Shown: positions 27,253 through 35,888, counted from the stretch's first letter. The stretch is DNA of 64,000 nucleotides from Martinezella tropici (GCF_008370325.1 NZ_VNIP01000001.1:372001-436000), one strand, 5' to 3'. Translations and numbers: made by a program. The notes: generated by a model from the letters alone, not told the origin.

Positions 27253-27645
27253 ATGCATAAAGAGAGTGCCGAGATCTCGGGCCGTGACCTTTACATCAAG
27301 GACATGTCGATGCTGGTCGCTTGCGACCGCGTTGAGGGATCCAGGGTATTCGGCTCGGATGGCAAGCAGATTGGTCATATTGAGCGCCTGATGCTCGAGA
27401 AAAGTGATGGACGCATCGCTTTCGTCATTTTAAGCTTCGGCGGCTTCTTCGGCATCGGCCAGGAGCACTACCGGCTGCCGTGGGAGAAGCTGCGCTACGA
27501 TGCCCGCATCGACGGTTATCGCGTCAGCATGACCAAGAACGACATCGAAAAGGCGTGCCGTTTCGCTGCCAAGGATGATCACGACCATAAGAATCATGGC
27601 CACAAGAGCCACGATTATTTTGGCGTGCCGCCCTATTGGATGTGA
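27253..27645 (+). CDS. PRC-barrel domain protein
   Basis: A 130-residue protein with one PRC-barrel domain (about residues 20-95: GSRVFGSDGKQIGHIERLML, then FVILSFGGFFGIGQ and YRLPWEKLRYD). PRC-barrel proteins act in RNA processing, photosystem assembly or stress responses; none of these can be assigned here. The tail is rich in His and Asp (DDHDHKNHGHKSHDYF) and could bind metal. ATG 27253 follows a near-ideal AAAGGAGGTG ribosome-binding site. It is monocistronic. Confidence 0.83.
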   Translation: MHKESAEISGRDLYIKDMSMLVACDRVEGSRVFGSDGKQIGHIERLMLEKSDGRIAFVILSFGGFFGIGQEHYRLPWEKLRYDARIDGYRVSMTKNDIEKACRFAAKDDHDHKNHGHKSHDYFGVPPYWM

Positions 27646-27705
27646 GCGCGCTGATAAAGCCGGTTCGGCAGGCCCCGCCGACGCGGGGTGCCGATATGCG
27701 TGGTT

Positions 27706-28101
27706 CTATTGAAACCGCCCATGCCTTTGCACCACTTCGATCTTGTAACCGTCAGGGTCGGTGACGAAGAAGAAGAGCGCAAAGAGCTTCCCATCCCGAT
27801 TGAGTTCGACGATCTTGCCAGGGTTCAGCCCTAGCGTGGTCATGCGCGCATGTTCGTCTTTCAGCTCCGCGACCGAGACCGCGAGGTGGCCGTAGGCCTC
27901 CCCCAGCGGATAGGGCGCGGTGCGGCCCTGGTTGATTGTCAATTCCAGTTCGAACCCGGTTTCGACGTTGCTGAGATAGATCAGCGTGAAGGTCTCGAAG
28001 GCGATGCGGTCGGCGGTCTTCAGGCCGAAAGCCTTGTCGTAGAATTCGATCGAGCGCGCTTCATCGAGCACGCGGATCATCGAATGAATCATCTTGGCCA
28101 T
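27706..28101 (-). CDS. gloA: Lactoylglutathione lyase (glyoxalase I)
   Basis: A 131-residue metal-dependent enzyme converting the methylglyoxal-glutathione adduct to lactoylglutathione. The single VOC domain pair is seen: MIHSMIRVLD with a ligand His, FELELT with Glu, YGHLAVSV with His and GYKIEVVQR with Glu. The length is that of bacterial GloA. ATG 28101 is chosen because GGAGG stands 6 nt before it. Confidence 0.88.
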   Translation of the reverse strand: MAKMIHSMIRVLDEARSIEFYDKAFGLKTADRIAFETFTLIYLSNVETGFELELTINQGRTAPYPLGEAYGHLAVSVAELKDEHARMTTLGLNPGKIVELNRDGKLFALFFFVTDPDGYKIEVVQRHGRFQ

Positions 28102-28132
28102 CGGCGCCTCCATCGGTCGTCAGGGCATGTCA

Positions 28133-28238
28133 CTAGAGCAATTCCAGGAAAAGTGCGTAGCGGTTTTCCGTCCGGAATTGCGTAAAGACAAGAGGATAGA
28201 GCGTTTTCGCGATTCGGAGAAAAACGGAAAGGCTCTAA
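28133..28238. repeat. 106-bp intergenic repeat (copy 2, inverted relative to copy 1)
   Basis: It begins CTAGAGCAATTCCAGG and ends near GGCTCTAAG, and matches the reverse complement of 19234-19340 over nearly its whole length, with scattered substitutions. It lies in the gap between gloA and the YCII gene. Both copies can be read as a false small ORF containing FQEKCxAVFRPE. Confidence 0.85.
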
Positions 28239-28372
28239 GAGCCAATGCCATTGGCAATCGGGGAAGGCAAGTATGCGGAAATGCACCATCGCTGCGCCTC
28301 GGTGCAGATCCGGGGTTTTCGCATGGCGATCCGTCTGCTTAACTCCGGCGCATACGATTGAGGGGGAAATCC

Positions 28373-28759
28373 ATGTACTACGCCATTCTGGCCTATCATG
28401 AAGAAGGCATCGTCGAATCCTGGAGCAAGGAGGAGGATGCTGCATTGATGACTGAACTACTCGATATCAACGATCGCATGGTCGCGCAAAAGTCGCTGGG
28501 ACCGGCCGCGCGGCTCGGCTCGAGCCAGAAGGCCGTCACCTTGCGCGGGCCGGGTGCGGGACTGGTCATCGATGGGCCGTTTGCCGAAACCAAGGAGCAA
28601 TTGCTCGGCTTCTACGTCGTCGATTTTCCAACGATCGAGGGAGCGGTCGAAGCCGCGCGCGAGCTGCGACGCGCCAATCCCACAGCCGTCTATGAAATCA
28701 GGCCGGTCTCGCTTTACCTGGCCGGCGCGCCTTTGGCTTCCGGCGAAGGCGATCGATAA
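28373..28759 (+). CDS. YCII/DGPF-domain protein
   Basis: A 128-residue YciI-like protein. The name-giving DGPF motif is in VIDGPFAETKEQLLGFYVVD. Family members often sit beside an ECF sigma factor gene, which is not found here. It starts at ATG 28373, preceded by AGGGGGA. Function is not known; a small-molecule or dehalogenase-like role has been proposed for the fold. Confidence 0.82.
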   Translation: MYYAILAYHEEGIVESWSKEEDAALMTELLDINDRMVAQKSLGPAARLGSSQKAVTLRGPGAGLVIDGPFAETKEQLLGFYVVDFPTIEGAVEAARELRRANPTAVYEIRPVSLYLAGAPLASGEGDR

Positions 28760-28803
28760 ACCTATGTGTGCCGCCGGCTGCAAGGACTGGCGGCCGCCTT
28801 GTC

Positions 28804-29553
28804 TCAATGAGATTGCAATCCGATCTTGCTGGTGACTGACCGCTCGATCATCTCCATGCCGTCATAGATCAGCACCGCCATCAGGCCGACGATCAGGCCG
28901 CCCTGCAGGATGAAGGCAGTGTTGTCGTTGATCAGCCCGGCGATGATGACTTCACCAAGCCCCTTGGCGGCAACGGTGGAGCCGATCGTCGCCGTGCCGA
29001 TATTGATGACGGTCGCGATCTTCAGGCCCTCGATGATCAGCGGCAAGGCGAGCGGCAGTTCGACGCGGAACAGCCGCTGCCAGCCGCTCATGCCCATGCC
29101 GTCGGCGGCATCGAGCACCGAAGCCGGCACCTGCTGCAGGCCGGCAACGGTGTTTTCGAAGATCGGCAGCAGCGCATAGAGAAAAAGTGCGATCAAGGTC
29201 GGCACCGCGCCGAAGCCGGTGGTCGAGATGGCAAGCGCCAGCACGGCAACAGGCGGGAAGGTCTGCCCGGCATTGGCGATCGCCCGCGACAGCGGCAGGA
29301 AATCGGCGCCGATCGGCCGTGTGACGAAGATGCCGCCAAGCACGGCCAAAATCCCGCTTGCCGCAATCGAGATCAGGATGAGTTCGAGATGGCTGAGCGC
29401 GAGGCTCGGCAGGCTGTTCTGCGTATAGATCGGCGACGCCCCGAACTTGGTCAGCGGCGCGAGGACAGGCGTCAGCCACTCCGGACGAAACAGCAGCACC
29501 AGCAGCAGCGCCAGCGCGAGGAGGCGGAAGAGATTGGCGGCGAGAAATTTCAT
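28804..29553 (-). CDS. yehW: Osmoprotectant ABC transporter permease (YehW type)
   Basis: A 249-residue inner-membrane permease, fourth gene of a binding protein-permease-ATPase-permease set whose order and sizes match E. coli osmF-yehY-yehX-yehW. It has about six hydrophobic segments and the permease loop (DAADGMGMSGWQRLFRVELP, followed by LALPLIIEGLK). The system imports compounds of the glycine-betaine type; the exact substrate is unknown. It overlaps the ATPase gene by 4 bp. Confidence 0.87.
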   Translation of the reverse strand: MKFLAANLFRLLALALLLVLLFRPEWLTPVLAPLTKFGASPIYTQNSLPSLALSHLELILISIAASGILAVLGGIFVTRPIGADFLPLSRAIANAGQTFPPVAVLALAISTTGFGAVPTLIALFLYALLPIFENTVAGLQQVPASVLDAADGMGMSGWQRLFRVELPLALPLIIEGLKIATVINIGTATIGSTVAAKGLGEVIIAGLINDNTAFILQGGLIVGLMAVLIYDGMEMIERSVTSKIGLQSH

Positions 29554-30497
29554 GCTTTGCGGCCCAGCTCGATCAGATGCTGGATCGAGATCGAACCGAC
29601 GGGCATCTTGCGCTCGTCCTCGACCGTTGCCTCATCCGCACCCTGCCAGATCAATTCCGCCAGTGCGTCGCGCAGATTGAGGTTCTGCGGCAGGCTGTGA
29701 TCGAGGCCGGGCCGCGGCGGCTGCATGCTTTCCTTCAGCGGCAGCAGCGACATCAGCTTCAAGGCCCGGTCGGACGTACCGGTCAGCTGCTGGACGAAAG
29801 GATCGGCGGGCTCGGTCAGGATCTTCTCGGGCTCGGAGCATTGCAGCAGCTTGCCTTCGCTCATGACGGCGATCTTGTCGCCGAGATGGAAGGCCTCGTC
29901 CATATCGTGGGTGACGAGGACGATGGTCGTGCCGAACTGCTTCTGGATGGCGAGCAGATCGTCCTGCGCCTTGCCGCGGATGACAGGATCGAGCGCGCCG
30001 AAGGGCTCGTCCATCAGCAGCAGTTCCGGCTCGGCGGCAAGGGCGCGCGCGACGCCGACGCGCTGCTGCTGGCCCCCGGAAAGCTGGCTCGGATATTTGC
30101 CGGCAAAGGCGCCGGGGTCGAGATGGAAGAGATTGAGGAGCTCTTCGACGCGACGGTCGATGCGCGCCTTCTCCCAGCCGAGCAGCTCGGGGACGGTGGC
30201 GATATTCTGCGCGACCGTGCGATGCGGAAAAAGCCCGTGGCCCTGGATGGCATAGCCGATGCGGCGGCGAAGCTCGGTCGCCGGCACATTCATGATGTCC
30301 TCGCCGGCAACAGAGATGTGACCTTCCGATATCGGTACCAGCCGGTTGATCATCCGCATCAGCGTCGACTTGCCGGAGCCGGAAGTGCCGACGATGACGG
30401 TGATCGTGCCCTTTTCCATGCTCATGCTGACATTATCGACCACGGTCGCGCTGCCATAACGCTTGGTGACGCCCTTGAGCTCGATCATGCTGGTCAT
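29550..30497 (-). CDS. yehX: Osmoprotectant ABC transporter ATPase (YehX type)
   Basis: A 315-residue ATPase. Walker A GTSGSGKSTLMRMINRL, signature [16 protein letters not shown] and Walker B LLLMDEPFGALDP are all intact, and VTHDMDEAFHLGDKI is the switch region typical of quaternary-amine transporters. The C-terminal extension of about 70 residues has no clear CBS pair. It overlaps both neighbours by 4 bp, giving a translationally coupled block. Confidence 0.9.
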   Translation of the reverse strand: MTSMIELKGVTKRYGSATVVDNVSMSMEKGTITVIVGTSGSGKSTLMRMINRLVPISEGHISVAGEDIMNVPATELRRRIGYAIQGHGLFPHRTVAQNIATVPELLGWEKARIDRRVEELLNLFHLDPGAFAGKYPSQLSGGQQQRVGVARALAAEPELLLMDEPFGALDPVIRGKAQDDLLAIQKQFGTTIVLVTHDMDEAFHLGDKIAVMSEGKLLQCSEPEKILTEPADPFVQQLTGTSDRALKLMSLLPLKESMQPPRPGLDHSLPQNLNLRDALAELIWQGADEATVEDERKMPVGSISIQHLIELGRKA

Positions 30498-31660
30498 GCG
30501 CGTTGTCCCCGGATGCTGTCGATGACCGCATCGAGGATGACGGCCGATGAGAAGGCGAGAAAGACCGTCGGCACTGCGCCGAGCAGCACGAGGTCATTGG
30601 CCGTCTGGCCGATGCCCTGGAAGATGAAGAGGCCGAAGCCGCCGCCGCCGATGAGTGCCGCCACGGTCACGAGGCCGATCGCCTGCACCAGCACGATGCG
30701 GATGCCGGTGAGAATGACAGGAAAGGCAAGCGGCAGGTCGATGCCGGTCAGAATCTGCCGGCGCGTCAGGCCCATGCCGGCGGCGGAATCGCGCACGGAA
30801 GGATCGACGCCGGCAAGGCCGACGACGGTGTTGGCGACGATCGGCAGCAGCGAATAGATGACGAGCGCCACCAGCGCCGGCGCAACGCCGATGCCCTTTA
30901 TGCCGATCGCGGCGGCAAAAGGCACATGGGCGGCGATATAGCCGAGCGGCAGCATCAGGATGCCGAACAGCGCCAGGCTCGGAATGGTCTGCACCAGGCT
31001 CAGCGCCCGCAGCACCACGGCGCGGATGCGCGGCTGCCAGTAGCAGAAGATGCCGAGCGGCAGCGCAAGCACGATGGCGATGGCGACGGAGCCGAGGGAA
31101 AGGAATACATGGCCGAGCGCCTCGTGCCAGAACTTGTCGGCATTGTTGGCGTATTCCTTCATGATCGAGAGATTGTCGAGCAGGCCGGAGCGTAGCACGG
31201 CGGCGAGCAGGGCAGCATAAAGCGCCAGCGCTGCGACCCTCAGCCAAGGCGTCAGCCGCAGCTTCACCAGAGCATCCGAGATCATCAGCCCCACCACCGC
31301 CAGCAGCACCCAGAAAGAGCCGCCGGGCGTGATGCGGGCCACGGTGCTCCCCGCCGGGGTTGCGGCGGTCGAGACGAGGCCGAGCGTGACGATCAGTGTG
31401 GCGATCGCAAGCGTGGCGATGCCGAGGCGAATGACCTGATTTTGCAGGAAAAGTGTCGCCATTGCCGCTGCCGCCAGAAGGACGAGCAAGGTTATAGCGG
31501 AGGGCTGGGCAGTGAGCTGCATCAGCAGCTGCGGCTTGCCGGCGGCAATGCGGTTTGCCTTGACGATGATGAACGGCATCCAGGCCATTGCCAGCGCGCC
31601 GCCCGCCACCAGCACCACTCCGAGACGGTCCACTCGGCGGACCGCTAGCGCATCTTCCAT
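30494..31660 (-). CDS. yehY: Osmoprotectant ABC transporter permease with extended N-terminus (YehY type)
   Basis: A 388-residue permease. The first 170 residues form about five hydrophobic segments before the conserved transport domain, a feature of YehY (about 385 residues). The permease loop reads DSAAGMGLTRRQILTGIDLP. With YehW it forms the membrane channel. A 233-bp spacer made of palindromic repeats separates it from the upstream binding-protein gene. Confidence 0.87.
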   Translation of the reverse strand: MEDALAVRRVDRLGVVLVAGGALAMAWMPFIIVKANRIAAGKPQLLMQLTAQPSAITLLVLLAAAAMATLFLQNQVIRLGIATLAIATLIVTLGLVSTAATPAGSTVARITPGGSFWVLLAVVGLMISDALVKLRLTPWLRVAALALYAALLAAVLRSGLLDNLSIMKEYANNADKFWHEALGHVFLSLGSVAIAIVLALPLGIFCYWQPRIRAVVLRALSLVQTIPSLALFGILMLPLGYIAAHVPFAAAIGIKGIGVAPALVALVIYSLLPIVANTVVGLAGVDPSVRDSAAGMGLTRRQILTGIDLPLAFPVILTGIRIVLVQAIGLVTVAALIGGGGFGLFIFQGIGQTANDLVLLGAVPTVFLAFSSAVILDAVIDSIRGQRA

Positions 31661-31683
31661 CAGGCAAGCTCCGTCAGCGCATG

Positions 31684-31875
31684 AGCCTAGAATTCAAGGC
31701 TGGTTCGGACAAGACCATGCCCATTCGAATGTCCGCGGCCCCACTTTATCAAAATGGGGCCGCCGGAGCGGATGATTTTAGGTCTGTTAGGCCTAAAATC
31801 TGAATCCGCTCCGGAACCAGAAGAGTAGAGCATGATGTCGTCCGAAAACCGTTCACACTTTTTGGCATCATGCTC
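31684..31875. repeat. Mosaic of palindromic repeats between osmF and yehY
   Basis: Three hairpins in tandem: GGCCCCA/TGGGGCC (31737-31761); CCGGAGCGGAT plus GATTTTAGG with CCTAAAATC plus ATCCGCTCCGG (31763-31814); and GAGCATGATG/CATCATGCTC (31828-31875). They fill the spacer inside the transporter operon and could stabilise the osmF mRNA or reduce read-through. A 63-codon frame on the minus strand here is repeat-derived and not called. Confidence 0.75.
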
Positions 31876-31893
31876 CAAAGCAGCGTCAAAGCC

Positions 31894-32802
31894 TTACTTC
31901 AGGAAACCATTGTCCTTGAGGTAGGATTCGGCAACAGCCTTGGCCGGCTCGCCATCGACCTGGATGCGGCCGTTCAGCTTGCGCAGAACGTCGGCGGTCA
32001 GGCCCTTGAAGATCGGCGCCAGAACCTCTTCGATCTTCGGATTGGCCTTCAGCACGGCTTCGCGGATGATCGGCGTCGGAGCGTAGACCGGCTGCACGCT
32101 CTTGTCGTCCTCAAGAACGGTCAGTTCGGCCGCTTCGATGGCGCCGTCGGTGCCGTAGACCATGGCAGTGTTGACGCCGTTGGTCTGGTCGGCCGCAGCC
32201 TTGATCGTTGCCGCCGTATCGCCGCCCGAGAGCACGACTTCCTGATCCGGCTTTAGCTTGAAGCTGTAGGTGGTCTCGAAGGCCGGCAGGGCCGCCGGAG
32301 AATTGACGAACTCGGAGGAAGCCGCGATCTTGACCGCGCCACCGCCACCCACCCACTTGCCGAAATCGGACATGGTTTTCAGCTTGGTCGGGCCGGCGAC
32401 ATCGCTGCGCACGGCGATCGCCCAGGTGTTGTTGGCGGGCGAGGGCGTCAGCCAGACGATCTTGTTGGCGTCGTAATCCAGCTTCTTCGCCAGATCGTAG
32501 CCCTGCTGCAGGTTCTTCCAGGCGGCATCGTCGGCCTTGTTGAAGAAGAAGCCGGCATTGCCGGTATATTCGGCATAGATGTCGATCTCGCCAGCAGTGA
32601 TCGCCTTGCGTACCACAGGCGTGGTACCGAGCGCTATGCGGTCCTGCGCCTTGATGCCGTTGGCGTTGAGCGCTGCGAGGATGATGTTGCCGAGCAGCGT
32701 TCCTTCGGTGTCGATCTTCGAGGAGACGACGACATCGGCGGCGCTGGCGCCGCTGGCAAGGAGGGCCGTCAGCGTGGCGGCAAGTGCAAGCTTCTTGAAC
32801 AT
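31894..32802 (-). CDS. osmF: Osmoprotectant ABC transporter substrate-binding protein (OsmF/YehZ type)
   Basis: A 302-residue periplasmic protein with signal peptide MFKKLALAATLTALLASG to ASAAD. The mature start VVVSSKIDTEGTLLGNI, the segment IDIYAEYTGNAG and YAPTPIIREAVL match the OpuAC/OsmF fold. It is the first gene of the transporter operon. About 450 bp separate it from the divergent LysR gene, which could regulate it. Confidence 0.9.
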   Translation of the reverse strand: MFKKLALAATLTALLASGASAADVVVSSKIDTEGTLLGNIILAALNANGIKAQDRIALGTTPVVRKAITAGEIDIYAEYTGNAGFFFNKADDAAWKNLQQGYDLAKKLDYDANKIVWLTPSPANNTWAIAVRSDVAGPTKLKTMSDFGKWVGGGGAVKIAASSEFVNSPAALPAFETTYSFKLKPDQEVVLSGGDTAATIKAAADQTNGVNTAMVYGTDGAIEAAELTVLEDDKSVQPVYAPTPIIREAVLKANPKIEEVLAPIFKGLTADVLRKLNGRIQVDGEPAKAVAESYLKDNGFLK

Positions 32803-33174
32803 GATGTTTCCCTTTGTACCCCGTTAAATCTTTGCTCTGCTTGTCCGCGTCGCCTGGCAAGGCCGCTGTCCGGACAGACAGGCTTCGAGTGGGCCGGCGG
32901 CCCACAGGCGAATTCGTGGCTGCTTCAGGCACGTAGCGCTCATCGCGGAAAAGTCGATGTCGCCCCGGATTCCCGTTGCAGTCGCGCGATTATGACGAGC
33001 GTACTCGACATTCGCGCGAAATTGGATTTCTTTTTTCGGGGGCAAGTGCGTTTGTTTTTGTTCCCCTTACCCGTTTGGCGCTGTTCCGATCTCATTTTTG
33101 CGGCTGGATCGGTGAGGCGACAAGGAAACGATAGCCGTCGCTTTTCGGCTTAGGGATATCTTTTTTCGAGAACA

Positions 33175-33198
33175 CAACATATTGTCGGGATATTGTTG
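33175..33198. promoter_or_regulatory. Candidate LysR-type binding site
   Basis: CAACATAT, TGTCGGG, ATATTGTTG is an interrupted palindrome containing the T-N11-A core (T at 33180, A at 33192). It lies 53 bp before the LysR start, as expected for an autoregulatory site. The rest of the 448-bp gap (32803-33250) shows no gene. Confidence 0.55.
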
Positions 33199-33250
33199 AC
33201 ATTGCCGTGGTTGAGGCAGGCCGGGCGCTGCGGATGAGAGGGAATGGGAT

Positions 33251-34477
33251 TTGTATCTCGGCGCATTGTTCGTAGCCGACATGGTGTTCTCCCTCGGCTC
33301 GGTGAGGGAGACCGCGCGCCGGCTCTCCTTCTCGGCCTCGACCGTCTCCGGTGCACTGCGCCGGCTCGAAACCGAATTAGCCTTGAAGCTGGTCGAGCGG
33401 GCATCCGGCGAGCTTGCGACCCTGTTGGCGAGCTCGAAGGTCCAGAAGGGGCTGCAGCCCATTCTCCGTAGCATTCGCCAGCTTTCAGTCCTGATGAAAG
33501 AGCCGCCGGCAGCGCAGGATTATGATCAGTGGGCCGCGCGCTTGCCATTGAAGATCGCCACCATCGAACGCTTCCTCGAGGTCGCCGATCAGGGCAGCAT
33601 CAATCGCGCCGCACGCCGCCTGCGGCTGGGGCAGCCGCAGCTCTCCCTGCAGATCGCCAATCTGGAGGAGCTGTTCGGCTGCCGCCTGTTCGAGCGGCAG
33701 GCGCAGGGTTCGGTGCTGACGGAAGCCGGGCAGGAAGTTCATGCCATCCTCTCTGCCGTTGCGCAGGCCTGGGACGAGATGAAAGCGGCAGCGGACGAGC
33801 GCTTCCAGCGAACCGCCCGTGCCGTGCGCATCGGCTCGATCATTCCTACAGGTTCGGAGAGCTGGGTGGCGCGCTCGCTTGCAAGCCTGGTGTCGCGCTG
33901 GAACATCGGCGGTAACAGCAACATGCTGTCGCTGATGCTGATGACGGCCGACGATCTGCGCGAAGCGCTCCGGTCCGGCCGCATCGATGTCGCCATCGTC
34001 GATTCCGTCTTCGGCCTCGACGCCTTCGAACATGTGGAACTGGTCGCCACGGACATGGTGGCGATCGCCCCGCCCGACAGCACGGAAGAGACCTTCGCCG
34101 CGCTCGTTGAAAACCATCCGCTCTGCGTGCCGAGCCCCCGCACAGGCATCGGCAATGCCGCGACTGCCTTCGGCTATGACAGCCGCGATCGCCGCCGGTT
34201 TCGTGGCCGCGACATTACCTCAGCCGACTCGCTGCCCGTCATCGTCGATCTCGTCGCCAATCACGGCTATGTCTCGTTTCTCGGCCGCGTCAGTGCGCTG
34301 CCGATTGCCGACAAGGTGCGCATCGTCGATCCGGATGAGCTTTTGCCGCTCTCCTACCATCTCGCTCACAATGGCCGCAAAGCCTCGGTCGAAGCCTGCC
34401 GGCTGATCCAGCAGGCGGTTCGCGAATTGATCGGCGATATGGCGCCGCCGCAAAAGCGTCTGCCGTCCCGCGGCTAG
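33251..34477 (+). CDS. LysR-family regulator with two tandem HTH domains
   Basis: A 408-residue protein, about 100 residues longer than a normal LysR regulator. Residues 1-58 read as a complete LysR winged HTH (GSVRETARRLSFSASTVSGA, then LRRLE). After a helical linker, residues 102-165 are a second one (GSINRAARRLRLGQPQLSLQ, then FERQAQGSVLTEAG). The substrate-binding domain occupies about 190-390. TTG 33251 is the only start after the in-frame stop at 33212 that keeps the first HTH whole, and GAGAGGGAA precedes it. It is divergent from the osmF operon, a plausible target. Confidence 0.82.
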   Translation: MYLGALFVADMVFSLGSVRETARRLSFSASTVSGALRRLETELALKLVERASGELATLLASSKVQKGLQPILRSIRQLSVLMKEPPAAQDYDQWAARLPLKIATIERFLEVADQGSINRAARRLRLGQPQLSLQIANLEELFGCRLFERQAQGSVLTEAGQEVHAILSAVAQAWDEMKAAADERFQRTARAVRIGSIIPTGSESWVARSLASLVSRWNIGGNSNMLSLMLMTADDLREALRSGRIDVAIVDSVFGLDAFEHVELVATDMVAIAPPDSTEETFAALVENHPLCVPSPRTGIGNAATAFGYDSRDRRRFRGRDITSADSLPVIVDLVANHGYVSFLGRVSALPIADKVRIVDPDELLPLSYHLAHNGRKASVEACRLIQQAVRELIGDMAPPQKRLPSRG

Positions 34478-34570
34478 CGGAACTATTGCACCATTTTCGC
34501 GTTCGGGTAGGTTAGGTTAGTCCGGGCGTACGCAGCCGGGGGGCTCGTTTGGCACCCAAGGAGACCATAG

Positions 34571-34804
34571 ATGAAAATTCTTGCAACGGCGCTTATCGCA
34601 TTAGGTATTCTCGCTTTACCCGCTGCTTACGCGGAGGCGCGTGATCATCATCACCGCTGGCATCATCATCGTCCGGTCGTGAGCCATCATCACCACCGCT
34701 ATCATCACTATCACTCCGACCGTGGCTGGCATCACCATTATGGCTGGCGGCATCAGTCACGCCATCATCGCTGGCACAGCCAGCCGCATTTCTCGCATAA
34801 CTGA
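34571..34804 (+). CDS. His-rich secreted peptide (paralogue 1)
   Basis: A 77-residue protein. The signal peptide MKILATALIALGILALPA is followed by a mature part of about 53 residues with 22 histidines, several Trp and Tyr, and the C-terminus QPHFSHN. The second copy at 35115-35501 shares the signal peptide and the PHFSHN end. Such composition suggests metal binding (Zn, Cu or Ni) in the periplasm, but no family is recognised. AAGGAG precedes the ATG, and a strong terminator follows. Confidence 0.8.
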   Translation: MKILATALIALGILALPAAYAEARDHHHRWHHHRPVVSHHHHRYHHYHSDRGWHHHYGWRHQSRHHRWHSQPHFSHN

Positions 34805-34822
34805 CGATCGCGGATAGATACG

Positions 34823-34847
34823 AAAACGGCGCCTTGAGCGCCGTTTT
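34823..34847 (+). terminator. Intrinsic terminator after His-rich peptide 1
   Basis: AAAACGGCGC, loop CTTGA, GCGCCGTTTT, followed by a further T. It separates the two His-rich genes into individual transcripts. Confidence 0.9.
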
Positions 34848-35114
34848 TGACAGCCCGCGCGATTGACCGTACCTCCCATGCTGGATCGTTAACGCCGCAA
34901 CGGCCTTTACGCTAAGCTTGCGATTTCGCTGCGTGCGCCGTCGCGGTCGACAAGCGGAGGCTTCGCAGGCCCGTGGGCGATAAAAGGCATCGCGAAAGCG
35001 CCTGCCGCCCACCCCCAAATGGAACTATCGAAGGCTCAGCCGCGTTTACTATCTGGTCCGGACGACGCGAATGATCCGAGTCGCGTTTGCGTCCGGCATT
35101 CAAGGAGGCTGGAA

Positions 35115-35501
35115 ATGAAAATTCTGGCAACAGCGCTCATAGCGCTAGGCATGCTCGCGCTGCCTGCAACCCACGCCGAAGCGCGTCATCACCACCATTA
35201 TTGGCACCACCATCACCATCGAGTGATGGTCTATAGGCACTACTATTATCCTCGCCACTACTACCGCCCGTATTACCGCCCGTATTACTACCGGCCCTAC
35301 TATGGCTATGATGAACCCTATTATGGCGGCTATCAGCCACTTTACTCGTTCGGTTTATTTGGTGGCTTCGGCGGATTTCACCACCACCACCATCATGGCT
35401 GGGACGGCGACCGTGGATACTATCATGGTGGATGGCATGGTGGATGGCACGGCGGCGGGCACTGGCGGTACTACAACGAGCCGCATTTTTCGCACAACTG
35501 A
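35115..35501 (+). CDS. His/Tyr/Gly-rich secreted protein (paralogue 2)
   Basis: A 128-residue exported protein. The signal peptide MKILATALIALGMLALPA is nearly identical to that of the gene 311 bp upstream, and both proteins end in PHFSHN. The mature part has His runs, a Tyr/Pro/Arg-rich segment (YYRPYYRPYYYRPYY) and a Gly/His/Trp tail (GGWHGGWHGGGHW). It looks like an expanded duplicate. Possible roles are metal buffering or an envelope structural protein. ATG 35115 follows AAGGAGG. Confidence 0.8.
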   Translation: MKILATALIALGMLALPATHAEARHHHHYWHHHHHRVMVYRHYYYPRHYYRPYYRPYYYRPYYGYDEPYYGGYQPLYSFGLFGGFGGFHHHHHHGWDGDRGYYHGGWHGGWHGGGHWRYYNEPHFSHN

Positions 35502-35588
35502 CGACCATGCCGATAGCAGAACGGCGTCTTTCGATGCCGCTCTCTGAGGATATGACTGCCGGGTCTGCCGGGCTGTGATGGGCTCGGC

Positions 35589-35888
35589 TCAAGCCGCGTT
35601 CAGCACATGAACGGCGCGGTCGGCCATCAGATGCTTCACCTTCTCGCCGTAAGCGGCCATATGCGCGGACGCCGCATGGGCCTTCAGCGCCTGCATGCTT
35701 GCCCATTTCTCGACCACGACGAACGTATCAGGCCCGAAGGCCGGATCTGCTCCTTCGACATCGACGACGGCGGTATATTCGATGCAGCCGTCTTCGGCAT
35801 GAACGGCCGGAACATTCGCCTGGAAGATGTCGAGCACCTCGGCACGCTTGCCGGGCTTCGCGGTGAGGATGGCGAGAACGTGGATCAT
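35589..35888 (-). CDS. Antibiotic biosynthesis monooxygenase (ABM/YgiN) domain protein
   Basis: A 99-residue dimeric alpha/beta-barrel protein. HVLAILTAKPGKRAEVLDIF at the start, EDGCIEYTAVVD and FVVVEKWASMQALKAHAAS match the ABM fold (quinol monooxygenase YgiN-like). ATG 35888 follows AAGGA. The substrate is unknown; quinones or aldehydes are typical for the family. Confidence 0.85.
   Translation of the reverse strand: MIHVLAILTAKPGKRAEVLDIFQANVPAVHAEDGCIEYTAVVDVEGADPAFGPDTFVVVEKWASMQALKAHAASAHMAAYGEKVKHLMADRAVHVLNAA

Noticed and set aside
28094..28342. A frame resembling part of the region near 19300 (FQEKCxAVFRPE)
   Set aside because: The similarity comes from the 107-bp DNA repeat in both places, not from a shared protein.
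31687..31878. A 63-residue ORF in the osmF-yehY spacer
   Set aside because: It is made wholly of palindromic repeats that recur in rhizobial intergenic DNA.
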